NCBI RefSeq assembly: GCF_000426445.1
Contig: NZ_KE384526.1
Coordinates: 962,774 to 1,026,773 of the forward strand
Length of the DNA stretch: 64,000 nt
Reading direction: 5' to 3'
Source: Brevibacterium album DSM 18261
GTDB lineage: Bacteria; Actinomycetota; Actinomycetes; Actinomycetales; Brevibacteriaceae
How positions within the stretch are numbered: the stretch's first letter is position 1; each line of letters begins with the position of its first letter. Below, in pieces: positions 41,145 to 49,355 of this stretch. The notes beneath the pieces were generated by a model. The model searched no databases. It was not told the DNA's origin and was given only the letters and a program-made list of their open reading frames with translations. Both the position numbers and the translations under genes were made by a program.

Positions 41145-42727
41145 GGCACCTCCACGACTATCGTTGTCGGACCGCCGGCGGGGCTGGTCACGGACAGGGT
41201 TCCCTTGGCTGCGGCGACGCGGTCGGCCAGTCCCCGGAGTCCTGTCGACACGCCGTCACGCATGATCTTCGCACCGCCGAGGCCGTTGTCCGTCACGACG
41301 ATCTGCAGAGCGTGTCCCGCCTCGGCCGCGATGCCGGTGATCGCGACGTGCGCGGACGTCGCCTGAGCGTGCTTGGCGATGTTCGTCAGCGATTCCGCGA
41401 CGACGAAATAGGCCACGGACTCGGCCTCCCTGTTCACGCCCTCCGGGACGCGCACATCGAGCGAGACGGGGACGGAGGACCGTGCGGCGAGCGCGCTGAT
41501 CGCGGCATCGAGTCCGCGGTCGTCGAGCACCGCCGGGTGGATGCCCCGGGCCAGCTGCCGCAGCTCCGTGATCGCGGCCTTCGAGTCCTCGTGCGCCTGG
41601 CCCACGAGCCGCTTGGCCCCGTCCGGGTCCGAGTCCAGCTTCGACTTCGCCATGCCGAGCTTCATGCTCAGCGCCACGAGCATGGGCTGGACCCCGTCGT
41701 GCAGATCGCGTTCGATCCGCAGACGCTCCGTCGTCGCGGCGTCCACCGCGCCCGAGCGGGCGGTCTCGAGCTGGCCGACCTCGCGGGTGAGCGTCGCGCG
41801 CTGCTCCTCGAGCTCCTCGGTCTTGGCCGGAGGCAGCAGAGCCCGGTCGAGCATGCGGTCAGGCCACGGGGAGAACACGAGGATCGCGAAGCCCACGAGC
41901 GCGATGAGCACGCCCAGTGCGCCCACCCAGAAGCGCGCGGCGAAGGGCACGTTCTCACCGAACCCGTCGAGGATGCCCGCCGGCACGTCGGTGAAGCCCA
42001 TGACGAAGAACGAGGAGCCCGCGTCAGGGTTGATCGCGAGCGTCAGCACGCCCACGCCGGTGGCGACGGCGAGCGTCACCAGGACGCCCACGAACGCTCC
42101 GTACACCGCCTTCACGTAGTGGTGCGCGGTCGAGCGCCAGAACGCGCCCGAGGCGAGGATGAGCCACTGCTGGTGCAGCCACCCGGGGAACCCGGTCCGC
42201 AGCGTCCGCCGCCAGCGGGGCACGAGGATGTGCTCGCCGTAGACGGCCTCGGAGCGCAGCCGCTCCACATGATGGATCGCGCGCATCACGAAGAACCAGA
42301 CGATGAGCGCGAGGACGCCGCTGCCCAGCGCGAAGAGCCCCGCCACGCCCGAGAAGAACAGCAGGGTGGGGATCCACAGCAGGAACACCCCGACGAGGGC
42401 GGAGACGGTGACGTTGAAGATGCCCATGAGCCAGGGCATCCGGGCCTTGGTGTAGCGGGCGGGTGCCGCTGCGGGAGCCCAGCTGTCCGGGTCCCAGTCG
42501 GCGGGGCTCGGGTCTCCGGTGGGGTGAGGTACGGGGGTGGCCTGAGGCTGGGAGGATTCCTGCGCCTCGGCGGCTTCGTGCGGCTGGGCCGCGGCCTGCA
42601 CGCGGGTCGGCATCTCGCCGTCCGGCATCACGCGGGTGGGCGCATCGGCCGGGGCGGTCTCGCCGGGAGCCGCGGCACCGGGAGCGGCGCCCTCCTGCGG
42701 CAGCGGTCTCGTGGATTCGTCGTTCAT
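41132..42727 (-). CDS. Membrane sensor histidine kinase (HisKA_3)
   Basis: 531 residues. A Pro/Ala/Gln-rich start (1-95) precedes a sensor domain (about 100-290, actinobacterial Sensor type) with four hydrophobic segments (LMGIFNVTVSALVGVFLLWI first). The HisKA_3 phosphoacceptor is in RLRIERDLHDGVQPMLVALS at about residue 341, and the ATPase part includes ESLTNIAKHAQATSA, VTDNGLGG and GLRGLADRVAAAKGTL. It phosphorylates the response regulator at 40500. A GATAGT box (minus strand, 42734-42739) ends six bases before ATG 42727, with GGAGG also close. The signal is unknown. Confidence 0.93.
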   Translation of the reverse strand: MNDESTRPLPQEGAAPGAAAPGETAPADAPTRVMPDGEMPTRVQAAAQPHEAAEAQESSQPQATPVPHPTGDPSPADWDPDSWAPAAAPARYTKARMPWLMGIFNVTVSALVGVFLLWIPTLLFFSGVAGLFALGSGVLALIVWFFVMRAIHHVERLRSEAVYGEHILVPRWRRTLRTGFPGWLHQQWLILASGAFWRSTAHHYVKAVYGAFVGVLVTLAVATGVGVLTLAINPDAGSSFFVMGFTDVPAGILDGFGENVPFAARFWVGALGVLIALVGFAILVFSPWPDRMLDRALLPPAKTEELEEQRATLTREVGQLETARSGAVDAATTERLRIERDLHDGVQPMLVALSMKLGMAKSKLDSDPDGAKRLVGQAHEDSKAAITELRQLARGIHPAVLDDRGLDAAISALAARSSVPVSLDVRVPEGVNREAESVAYFVVAESLTNIAKHAQATSAHVAITGIAAEAGHALQIVVTDNGLGGAKIMRDGVSTGLRGLADRVAAAKGTLSVTSPAGGPTTIVVEVPCAS

Positions 42728-42903
42728 GCCTCCACTATCCCGCGCCGGAGGACCGCGGACCACGGGGCGAACTGCCGTCGTCGGTGGGGAAAACCCGCCA
42801 CCTGGACCTGGGGATCAGCCGCGAGCGCAGACGGAGGAGACTGCCTACCATGGTGGGAGAGCTGCGGACACCGCACACGACGACCGGCACAGGACGAGGA
42901 GCC

Positions 42904-43494
42904 ATGACCATGCCCCCACCCGGCCCACCGGTGAGCTCGCCGCTGCGGTCGAAGCACAGGACCACGGCGCTGGTCCTCATCTCCGCCGTCCTCGGGCTCG
43001 TGTACTCGTTCTTCTACCACGCGGCCGCGATCAACGCCTGGCTGCCCGGGGTGAAGATGTCCGATCCCGAGCTGTTCTGGGTCACGCTCGTCTCCGACGC
43101 CGTCCTGGGCCTGCTGGCGCTGTGCCTCGTGCCCGCGGCGATCCGCCACGACAGCGAGGAGCTCGAGGAGGACACCTACATCGGGCCGCCCTCGGCCCTC
43201 GTGGCCGGACTCGTGGTCATCACGGTGTGGCAGGTGTCGCCGCTGGCCATCGCGGCAGGAGCGGTCGTCATCATCTCCATCTCCTCGCGCATCTCGGCCT
43301 CGTGGACGATCCCGGCGGTGTGCGCCTCGATCTTCTCCGTGCTCATCGCGGAGCTCGCCTTCTTCCACACCCAGCCGGGGATCGACTGGGCCGTCGTCGG
43401 ACTGGTGGCCGCGGCGACCGTCGTGCTCGTGCTCTTCGGCACCGTCCGCGGCTATCACCTGCGCAGCCTTCTGCGCGAGCAGCCGCGGCGGTAG
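42904..43494 (+). CDS. Lone polytopic membrane protein resembling a histidine-kinase sensor domain
   Basis: 196 residues with about six hydrophobic segments (TTALVLISAVLGLVYSFFYH, LVSDAVLGLLALCLVPAAIR, ALVAGLVVITVWQVSPLAIA and others), ending with VRGYHLRSLLREQPRR. This looks like the N-terminal membrane sensor block seen in DesK-like kinases, where the Arg-rich tail would run into a dimerisation helix; here the protein stops. I see no kinase domain downstream, because the next gene is opposite. It may be an orphan sensor or an unrelated membrane protein. ATG 42904 has GAGGA three bases upstream; ATG 42910 would be nine bases away. It is divergent from the full two-component system at 42727. 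Confidence 0.65.
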   Translation: MTMPPPGPPVSSPLRSKHRTTALVLISAVLGLVYSFFYHAAAINAWLPGVKMSDPELFWVTLVSDAVLGLLALCLVPAAIRHDSEELEEDTYIGPPSALVAGLVVITVWQVSPLAIAAGAVVIISISSRISASWTIPAVCASIFSVLIAELAFFHTQPGIDWAVVGLVAAATVVLVLFGTVRGYHLRSLLREQPRR

Positions 43495-43503
43495 GCGCGG
43501 CGC

Positions 43504-45486
43504 TCACGCCTCCGCGGGTGACCTCCCCTCGTCCGCCGCGGCCTCGGCTGCCATCCGCGCCCGCTCGCGCTCCGCGGACACGGTCTCGTCGCCGGCGTTC
43601 CAGAAGCGGGTGGCGAAGGCGACCACCGCGCACCCGAGCAGACCAGCGAAGCTCATGACCGCCGAGGGCGCGACCAGCGACGCGGCGGCGAGGACGCCCA
43701 TGAGGATCTGTGCGGGAACGGTGAGGGCGCGTCCCACCCCGACCATCCAGCCCTCGAACGCGCAGCCCAGGAAGATGACGCCCACCACCGAGGTGACGAT
43801 CGCCAGGGCGATGTCGAGGCCGCTCCCCTGCCCCAGCAGCGCGGGGTTGAAGACGAAGGCGAACGGCACGAGGTACTTGACCGCGCCCAGCCGGGTGGCC
43901 TTCCACGCCGTCGCCATGGGCGGCGTCTTCGCGATGTTCGCGGCCGCGAACGCCGCCAGTCCCACCGGCGGGGTGATGTAGGAGACCGTCGCCCAGTAGA
44001 TGACGAAGAGATGGGCGGCGATCGGGTTCACGCCCAGCTGCGTGAGCGCCGGCGCCATGACGATCGCGAGGAAGACGTAGACGGCCGACACCGTCATGCC
44101 CATCCCCAGGATGAAGCAGGTGACCGCTCCCGCGAGGAGGATGAGGACGACGTTCTCCCCCACCGCTGCGACGAGTTCGCGGGCCAGCGAGAGCGAGACG
44201 CCCGTCATCGACAGACCGCCCACGATCAGTCCCACACCGGCGATGATGCCGATGATCTCGGCGATGGTCCGGCCCGCCGAGACCACGAAGGAGTACAGCG
44301 ACTCCGGGATCTGCCGGGCCTTCCCCTGCGCCGCCAGCCTCACGATCAGCACGACCACGAGGAAGCCCACGATCCAGTACGGTGCCTGCGATTCGCGCTG
44401 CTGGACGACCAGCAGGACCACGAGGCCCACGAGCGCGGCGAGGTAGGGCCAGCCCCGCGCCAGTATGCCGCCGACGGCACCGGCACCCGGACCCGCCTCG
44501 CCGCGCAGGCCCGCCTTGGCCGAATACGCGTCCACCTGCACGAAGATGCCGAGGAAGTACAGGACCGCAGGCACCGCTGCGGCGAGTGCGATCTCGCTGT
44601 ACGGGACGCCGATGAAGGAGACCATGAGGAACGCGGCGCTGCCCATGATGGGCGGGGTGACGGTGCCGCCGGTCGAAGCTGTCGCCTCGATGCCGGCGGC
44701 GTAGCGTCCCGGGAACCCGGCCTTCTTCATCGCCGGGATCGTCATGGGTCCGGTCGTGAGGACGTTCGAGACCGCAGAGCCGGACATCATGCCCATGAAC
44801 GCGGAGGAGAAGACCGAGACCTTGGCCGAACCGCCCCGGTAGCGGCCGAACACGGCCTGGGCGAGGTCGTAGAAGAACGTCGCGCCTCCCGTGTGCTGCA
44901 GTGCGACGCCGAAGAGGAGGAAGCCGATGAGGATGAGCCCGGCCGTCTGCAGCGGCAGGCCGAGAATCGAGTCCACGCCCATCGCATGTGCCCGTGCGGA
45001 GCCGGTGAGATCCGCGGAGATGCCGCGCAGGAAGTCGAGCGGCATGTGGCCGGCGGCCAGCGGATAGAGCGAGAAGGCGAGCGCGATGACGGTGACGATG
45101 AGGCCCGCGGTCCTGCGCAGCGCCTCGAGCACGAGGATCCAGAGGACGTAGGCCAGCAGAACGGCAGTCTGCGGCGCCACGTAGTCCCAGCCCTGGTTGA
45201 CGATGTTCTCGCCGTTGAGCCCGAAGTACACGCAGGTGCCGGCCGCGATCAGCGCGAGAGCCGCATCGTAGAGGGGCACGGGCCGGTGCCGCACGGCCTT
45301 GGCGATGGGGAACGCGAGGAAGCAGATGGGCAGGAAGCACGCGAGGACGAAGTACAGATAGGAGTTGCGGAGCAGGGAGAAGCCGCCGGGGTTCCAGAAG
45401 AAGACCTGGTTCATCGCCAGGAGGATGCCCGCGACGGTGAGCACCGCCACGACCGCCCTCCAGAGCGGGGTGAGTCGAGTATCCAT
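43504..45486 (-). CDS. TRAP transporter fused permease (4TM/12TM, TAXI-type)
   Basis: 660 residues with both small (DctQ-like) and large (DctM-like) permease parts in one chain, the 4TM/12TM fusion typical of TAXI TRAP systems. Hydrophobic segments begin with AVVAVLTVAGILLAMNQVFF. The large subunit part shows FFYDLAQAVFGRYRGGSAKV, FMGMMSGSAVSNVLTTGPMT, EATASTGGTVTPPIMGSAAF and a later YITPPVGLAAFAAANIA. It uses an ion gradient to import an organic acid or amino acid bound by the TAXI protein. The preceding gene encodes that binding protein, with a hairpin in between. The Pro/Glu-rich C terminus is short. It ends nine bases from the opposite gene. Confidence 0.92.
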   Translation of the reverse strand: MDTRLTPLWRAVVAVLTVAGILLAMNQVFFWNPGGFSLLRNSYLYFVLACFLPICFLAFPIAKAVRHRPVPLYDAALALIAAGTCVYFGLNGENIVNQGWDYVAPQTAVLLAYVLWILVLEALRRTAGLIVTVIALAFSLYPLAAGHMPLDFLRGISADLTGSARAHAMGVDSILGLPLQTAGLILIGFLLFGVALQHTGGATFFYDLAQAVFGRYRGGSAKVSVFSSAFMGMMSGSAVSNVLTTGPMTIPAMKKAGFPGRYAAGIEATASTGGTVTPPIMGSAAFLMVSFIGVPYSEIALAAAVPAVLYFLGIFVQVDAYSAKAGLRGEAGPGAGAVGGILARGWPYLAALVGLVVLLVVQQRESQAPYWIVGFLVVVLIVRLAAQGKARQIPESLYSFVVSAGRTIAEIIGIIAGVGLIVGGLSMTGVSLSLARELVAAVGENVVLILLAGAVTCFILGMGMTVSAVYVFLAIVMAPALTQLGVNPIAAHLFVIYWATVSYITPPVGLAAFAAANIAKTPPMATAWKATRLGAVKYLVPFAFVFNPALLGQGSGLDIALAIVTSVVGVIFLGCAFEGWMVGVGRALTVPAQILMGVLAAASLVAPSAVMSFAGLLGCAVVAFATRFWNAGDETVSAERERARMAAEAAADEGRSPAEA

Positions 45487-45504
45487 GGGAGTCCAATCGG
45501 GGGC

Positions 45505-45531
45505 GGGGCCGGACCTGTGCGGTCCGGCCCC
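45505..45531 (-). promoter_or_regulatory. Hairpin between TAXI binding-protein and permease genes
   Basis: Arms 45505-45515 and 45521-45531 are perfect 11-base complements with a 5-base loop, in the 82-base gap. In transporter operons such a hairpin often protects the upstream mRNA or partly ends it, giving more binding protein than permease. Confidence 0.65.
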
Positions 45532-45568
45532 TGATGCGGGCCGGCAGCGGACTCACCGCCGCCGGGGG

Positions 45569-46702
45569 TCAACTGAGGTTCTCGTCCTTCCACTCGATCC
45601 AGCTCTCATGCCCCACCTCGGACTCCTCGGTGGCCTCCAGGTAGGCGTCCCACTCCGCCTGGAGCTGCTCCTGCCGTTCGATGAGCTCCTGGTTGCGGGC
45701 CTCGGCCTCCTCCGTCCACACGCCCTGCTCGTCGAGGAACTGCACGAGGCCGTCGTGGAACGGCACCTGGGTGGGCTCGCTCTGGATCGCGTCGATCCCC
45801 CAGCCGTCCGTCGTGGGGGTGACGTCCTTGTAGGCGTCGAAGTTCTCGTGCAGCTGCGTGGCGAGGTCGTGGACGGCCTCGACCGAGGTGTCCGCGTAGG
45901 TGATGACGGGGACGGTGTAGAAGAGCGCCTCGGTCTCCTCGCCCTCGGCCTGCGCCGGACCGCCGGTGAAGGTGTCCACGTAGGTCGAGGGGGCGACCTC
46001 GATCATCCGCTCCACCGCCTCCTCGTCGCCGGCGTCGAGGTCCAGCCACTGCACATCGTGCTGGCTGTCGAGCTCGTAGAGGGAGGAGCCGTAGACCTGC
46101 TGGTAGACGACGTCGATCTGCCCGTTGCGCAGCCCATCGGCCTGATCGCCGTAGCTGATGTCGACGGCCTCGACATCGTCCCAGGTGAGTCCCGCATAGG
46201 CGAGGAAGGCGGTCATCTTGTTCTGCACCGAGGGGTTCGCGGTGGCCCAGGGGACGCGCTTCCCCTCGAGATCGGCGAAGGTCTCGATGCCGGAATCGCT
46301 CATGGCCATGAGGCTGTGCGGCGCGGTGGGCGCCCACGTCATCCGGACGTCCTGCGGCCCCCAGTCCGGCACGGCGAAATCGTACTCGGCCTCGAAGGCG
46401 TAGATGTACTCGTCGCCGCCGCGGGAGAACAGCGCCTGCCCATCGCGCAGCGGGGAGACCCTCCCGATCGCGGTGTCTGAGGGCACCACCCTGATGCTCG
46501 CCCCCTCGCTGTTGGTGAGCGCTTCCGCCACCGCCGAGGTGTCGGCATAGGTCGAGGTCCCGGTCCCGTAGGTGCTGATGGCGTAGGTGTCCGGGAGGGG
46601 GCCCTCCTCGACCGCTGTCTGGGCCTCCTGTCCGCCGCTCCCGCAGGCGGAGAGGGTCAGGGCGAGCGCCGCCGCCGAGGCGACTGCTGGAAGTTTCCTC
46701 AT
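45569..46702 (-). CDS. TAXI-family TRAP solute-binding lipoprotein
   Basis: 377 residues. The signal peptide ends in LSAC (lipobox near residue 20), so the protein is anchored on the outer face. TAXI-type features: YAISTYGTGTSTYADTSAVA near the start, ASIRVVPSDTAIGRVSPLRD, MTWAPTAPHSLMAMSDSGIE, DLEGKRVPWATANPSVQNKM and a late ITYADTSVEAVHDLATQLHE. The binding protein should deliver a small organic acid, perhaps glutamate-like, to the fused permease encoded next. The ATG 46702 has AAGGAG five bases upstream. Its promoter (46780-46808) is well formed. Confidence 0.92.
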   Translation of the reverse strand: MRKLPAVASAAALALTLSACGSGGQEAQTAVEEGPLPDTYAISTYGTGTSTYADTSAVAEALTNSEGASIRVVPSDTAIGRVSPLRDGQALFSRGGDEYIYAFEAEYDFAVPDWGPQDVRMTWAPTAPHSLMAMSDSGIETFADLEGKRVPWATANPSVQNKMTAFLAYAGLTWDDVEAVDISYGDQADGLRNGQIDVVYQQVYGSSLYELDSQHDVQWLDLDAGDEEAVERMIEVAPSTYVDTFTGGPAQAEGEETEALFYTVPVITYADTSVEAVHDLATQLHENFDAYKDVTPTTDGWGIDAIQSEPTQVPFHDGLVQFLDEQGVWTEEAEARNQELIERQEQLQAEWDAYLEATEESEVGHESWIEWKDENLS

Positions 46703-46779
46703 TGAAGCTCCTTGAGCGTTCGTCGACACCGGCGTCCGCACTGACGACCGTGATGCCGTTCACATGACTGGCACGCTCA

Positions 46780-46808
46780 ACTATGCACATGATCGAGAGA
46801 AATCACAA
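46780..46808 (-). promoter_or_regulatory. Promoter of the TAXI TRAP operon
   Basis: On the minus strand TTGTGA (46808-46803) and CATAGT (46785-46780) are 17 bases apart. The transcript would start near 46773, about 70 bases before the binding-protein ATG. Confidence 0.65.
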
Positions 46809-47037
46809 TCCTTTGATGCAGAAAAGTTAAGTAATCTGATGCGCGTCCTGCGCCGGATCAGAGGGTGCGCTCGCAGGCCGCGCATGTCTGCCGCGCGAGG
46901 ATGCGCATCTGCAGTCGGGGGCGGTGTCTGCGAGGGCGTGCGGCGCGGGCGCCCCTTCGCGCCTCGTCGCAGCGCAGGCCCCCCGCACATCGGAAGTCCT
47001 CCTCCGAGATCAGTAGCCGCGCGCACCCTCCCTGTGA

Positions 47038-47080
47038 TTGAGTGATGCATGAGCGCCCGGCTATCTGTCGAACGTTCAGC
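47038..47080 (+). promoter_or_regulatory. Promoter and operator-like site of the alcohol dehydrogenase gene
   Basis: TTGAGT (47038-47043) and CTATCT (47061-47066) are 17 bases apart. At the expected transcription start is TGTCGAACGTTCAGC (47066-47080), containing the palindrome GAACGTTC. The same motif recurs at two other promoters in the catabolic island. Confidence 0.55.
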
Positions 47081-47122
47081 CAGGTCACAGACGACCAGAT
47101 TCCGCAGACCGAGGAGGGTCTC

Positions 47123-48187
47123 ATGAAGGTATTCGGCATCGCCTCCCCCAACGCTCCCGCCGAGGAGATCGACATCGACGCCCCGGAGCTCACGGGCGCC
47201 TCCGTGCTCGTCCGCATCACGAACTCCGGTGTCTGCCACTCCGACCTCCACGCGCGCGAGGGGTTCTTCGACCTCGGCGACGCCGGCAAGCTCCCCTACA
47301 CCTCGGCCGGTGCCGAGTACCCGCTCGTCCTCGGACACGAGATCGTCGGCGAGGTCGTGGCCGCCGGGCCCGAATCCTCCGTGCAGCCCGGAGATGAGAA
47401 GTTCATCGTGTTCCCGTGGATCGGCTGCGGGCAGTGCCAGGCCTGCGCCGAGGACCGTGAGAACTACTGCACCGGCGCCAAGCGGAACCTCTCCGTCGCG
47501 CTCAACGGCGGCTATGCCCGCGAGGTCTGGGTGCCGGATTCCCGCTACCTCGTGCCGGTGGGCGACCTCGATCCCTCCTGGGCCGCCACCCTCGCATGCT
47601 CGGGCCTGACCTCCTACGCCGCGACCACCAAGGTCCTCACCCCCGAGGTCGACCGCCCCATCGCCGTCATCGGCACCGGCGGCGTGGGGCTCAGCGTCAT
47701 CCCGATCCTGAAGGCCCGCGGGCACAACAACATCGTGGCCGCCGATGTCAGCGAGGCCGCGCTGGAGAACGCGAAGGCCGCCGGCGCCACCGCCACCGTG
47801 CTCACGACCGGCGAGAACCCGGTCGCGGACCTCATCGCCGCCGGTGGGGGCAAGCTCGCCGGCGCGATCGACTTCGTCAACAACGGCGCCACCTCCGGCC
47901 TCGCGCTCAGTGCGCTCGGGATCGGCGGGAAGCTCGTGAGCGTGGGACTGTTCGGCGGGCAGCTGGCCTTCCCCACGACCCTGCTGGCGCTCTCCCAGCT
48001 CAAGATCGAGGGCAATTTCGTGGGCAGCCTGCCCGAGCTCAAGGCGCTCGTGGAGCTCGCCGGCGAGACGGACCTCCCCCGCCTGCCCATCCAGGAGCGC
48101 CCGCTCGAGGCCGAGAACGTCACCGGCGCCCTCGACGACCTCGCCAACCGCGCGGTCACCGGCCGCGTGGTGCTCGTCGCGGGCTGA
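47123..48187 (+). CDS. Zinc-dependent alcohol dehydrogenase (AdhP-like MDR)
   Basis: 354 residues. A zinc MDR that interconverts alcohols and aldehydes with NAD(P). Catalytic zinc: NSGVCHSDLHARE and LVLGHEIVGEVVAAG. Structural zinc: the four Cys residues in GCGQCQACAEDRENYC. Nucleotide site: AVIGTGGVGLSVIPILKA. GAGGAGGG a few bases before ATG 47123 is a strong ribosome-binding site. Divergent from the TAXI operon; the shared region suggests a link in one pathway. Two tandem hairpins terminate it. Confidence 0.93.
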   Translation: MKVFGIASPNAPAEEIDIDAPELTGASVLVRITNSGVCHSDLHAREGFFDLGDAGKLPYTSAGAEYPLVLGHEIVGEVVAAGPESSVQPGDEKFIVFPWIGCGQCQACAEDRENYCTGAKRNLSVALNGGYAREVWVPDSRYLVPVGDLDPSWAATLACSGLTSYAATTKVLTPEVDRPIAVIGTGGVGLSVIPILKARGHNNIVAADVSEAALENAKAAGATATVLTTGENPVADLIAAGGGKLAGAIDFVNNGATSGLALSALGIGGKLVSVGLFGGQLAFPTTLLALSQLKIEGNFVGSLPELKALVELAGETDLPRLPIQERPLEAENVTGALDDLANRAVTGRVVLVAG

Positions 48188-48198
48188 GGGGCAGGGCG

Positions 48199-48266
48199 CG
48201 TCACCCGGATGCGCCCGGGTGACGTGCAGGAGGGGCCGAGACGGATGTCCGTCTCGGCCCCTCCTG
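48199..48266 (+). terminator. Two tandem hairpins after the alcohol dehydrogenase gene
   Basis: The first pairs CGTCACCCGG (48199-48208) with CCGGGTGACG (48215-48224). The second has 19-base exact arms, 48227-48245 and 48248-48266, around TG. Together they are a strong terminator, probably acting on both strands as the next gene is convergent. Confidence 0.88.
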
Positions 48267-48275
48267 TCGTGCCTG

Positions 48276-48420
48276 CTCGCGTCTCAGTTCCCGCTCATGT
48301 CTGAGTTCCCACTCGCGTCTCAAGTCCCGCTCATGTCTCACTCCGCTTCGCCTGCGAGCCGGAAGATCGACGCAGGATGAGACACGAGCACGAAGTGAGA
48401 CGCGAGCGGGAGGGAGACGC
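48276..48420. repeat. Direct and inverted repeats left of the FMN reductase gene
   Basis: A 29-base unit beginning CTCGCGTCTCA occurs at 48276-48304 and 48312-48340 with small changes (period 36). From 48379 the complementary form TGAGACACGAGC...TGAGACGCGAGCGGGAGG follows, so the block can fold on itself. The core GAGACACGAGC also occurs in the block at 49281-49335. Confidence 0.7.
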
Positions 48421-48425
48421 GGGCG

Positions 48426-48989
48426 TCAGGCCGCGAGCGCCGCGCGGACCGTCTTGAAGCCCTCGGCCCACGCGAGCAGGTCCCCGAGCATGGGCCCGAA
48501 GGTCTGGGCGGAGACCTCCTCCGGAGCGAACTCGCCCTCGGCGAAGTCCGTGAAGATCGAGAAGGAGGCGGTCCCGCGCACCGTGGCCGCCCGGAAGTTC
48601 GTGAAGGCCAGACGCCACGCCTCGACCGCGCGCACGCCCTTGTCCGCACCGTAGCTCACGAAGGCGACGGGCTTGTGCGCGAACTCGGGGCCGACGAAGT
48701 CGATGGCGTTCTTCAGCGGGCCGGGGACGGAGTGGTTGTACTCCGGGGTGACGACGATGTACCCGTCGAAGGGCTCCAGGGCCGCGCCCCAGGCCACCGT
48801 GTGCGCGTTCTGGTACTGGTGCGCGCCGCCGGGGATCGGCTCGTCGAGGATGGGCAGATCGAAGTCCTCGTACCGCACGACCGCGTTCTCCACGCCGGCC
48901 GCGTCCAGCTGCGCCTTCACCCAGTCCACCACCTGCGGGTTGAGCGCTCCGGGGCGGTTGCTGCCTGCGATGATTCCGATCCGCGTCAT
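48426..48989 (-). CDS. NADPH-dependent FMN reductase (NADPH:quinone/azo type)
   Basis: 187 residues, a flavodoxin-like fold of the NADPH-dependent FMN reductase family. RIGIIAGSNRPGALNPQVVD is the FMN phosphate loop, and VTPEYNHSVPGPLKNAIDF the family signature that stacks on the flavin. It would supply reduced flavin to an oxygenase or reduce quinones. ATG 48989 has AGGAG nine bases upstream. The gene is bracketed by repeat blocks on both sides. It is convergent with the alcohol dehydrogenase gene. Confidence 0.92.
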   Translation of the reverse strand: MTRIGIIAGSNRPGALNPQVVDWVKAQLDAAGVENAVVRYEDFDLPILDEPIPGGAHQYQNAHTVAWGAALEPFDGYIVVTPEYNHSVPGPLKNAIDFVGPEFAHKPVAFVSYGADKGVRAVEAWRLAFTNFRAATVRGTASFSIFTDFAEGEFAPEEVSAQTFGPMLGDLLAWAEGFKTVRAALAA

Positions 48990-49355
48990 GGTCTCAGACT
49001 CCTGCTGCTCCTGGTGTGCGTGGCACGGCGGGCGAACCGGCGCCTCGGGCGCGGCGCTGCCGTACGGGCCCGGACCGTCTGTCCGACCCCGGGGAGTCCA
49101 AGGAGATGGGCGCGCCGGTTATTCCTTCTCACGCGTCTCGGCGGGCGCCTGTGTCACGGATCTCACCCGCCCGAGGCGCACGTGCCTCCGGTGCGGCTCC
49201 CGTCTTAGGGACGGTTCCCGTCTCAGGTGCGACTCATGTCTCGCTGTGCATCGCTCCCACGCGGATGCGGCGAAGCAGAGTGAGACACGAGCGCGAACCG
49301 AGACACGAGTACGCGAGCGCGAACCGAGACGCGAGCGCTGACGCCGAGGCGGGCC
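48990..49355. other. Repeat-bearing gap between the phosphotransferase and FMN reductase genes
   Basis: About 366 bases with no credible gene. The right third holds the repeat block at 49216-49335. The left part contains the FMN reductase promoter and its AGGAG site. No clear -35/-10 pair was fixed. Confidence 0.5.
49216..49335. repeat. Direct and inverted repeats right of the FMN reductase gene
   Basis: The 22-base CGAGCGCGAACCGAGAC(A/G)CGAG occurs at 49288-49309 and 49314-49335. Upstream, GTCTCAGG and ATGTCTCGC (about 49216-49240) are partial complements. The block shares GAGACACGAGC with 48379-48420. Confidence 0.65.

Larger units (their letters stand above)
46703..47122. other. Regulatory region between divergent TAXI and alcohol dehydrogenase genes
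   Basis: A 420-base gap without a gene. It contains the minus-strand promoter of the TAXI operon (46780-46808), an AT-rich tract (about 46798-46845), a GC-rich stretch (46860-47000) in which I find no repeat or hairpin worth listing, and the plus-strand promoter and operator-like site of the alcohol dehydrogenase (47038-47080). Confidence 0.65.

Noticed and set aside
48276..49335. Repeat units that might be a CRISPR array
   Set aside because: Only two direct copies per block, no regular spacers, complementary copies present, and no cas genes in the window.
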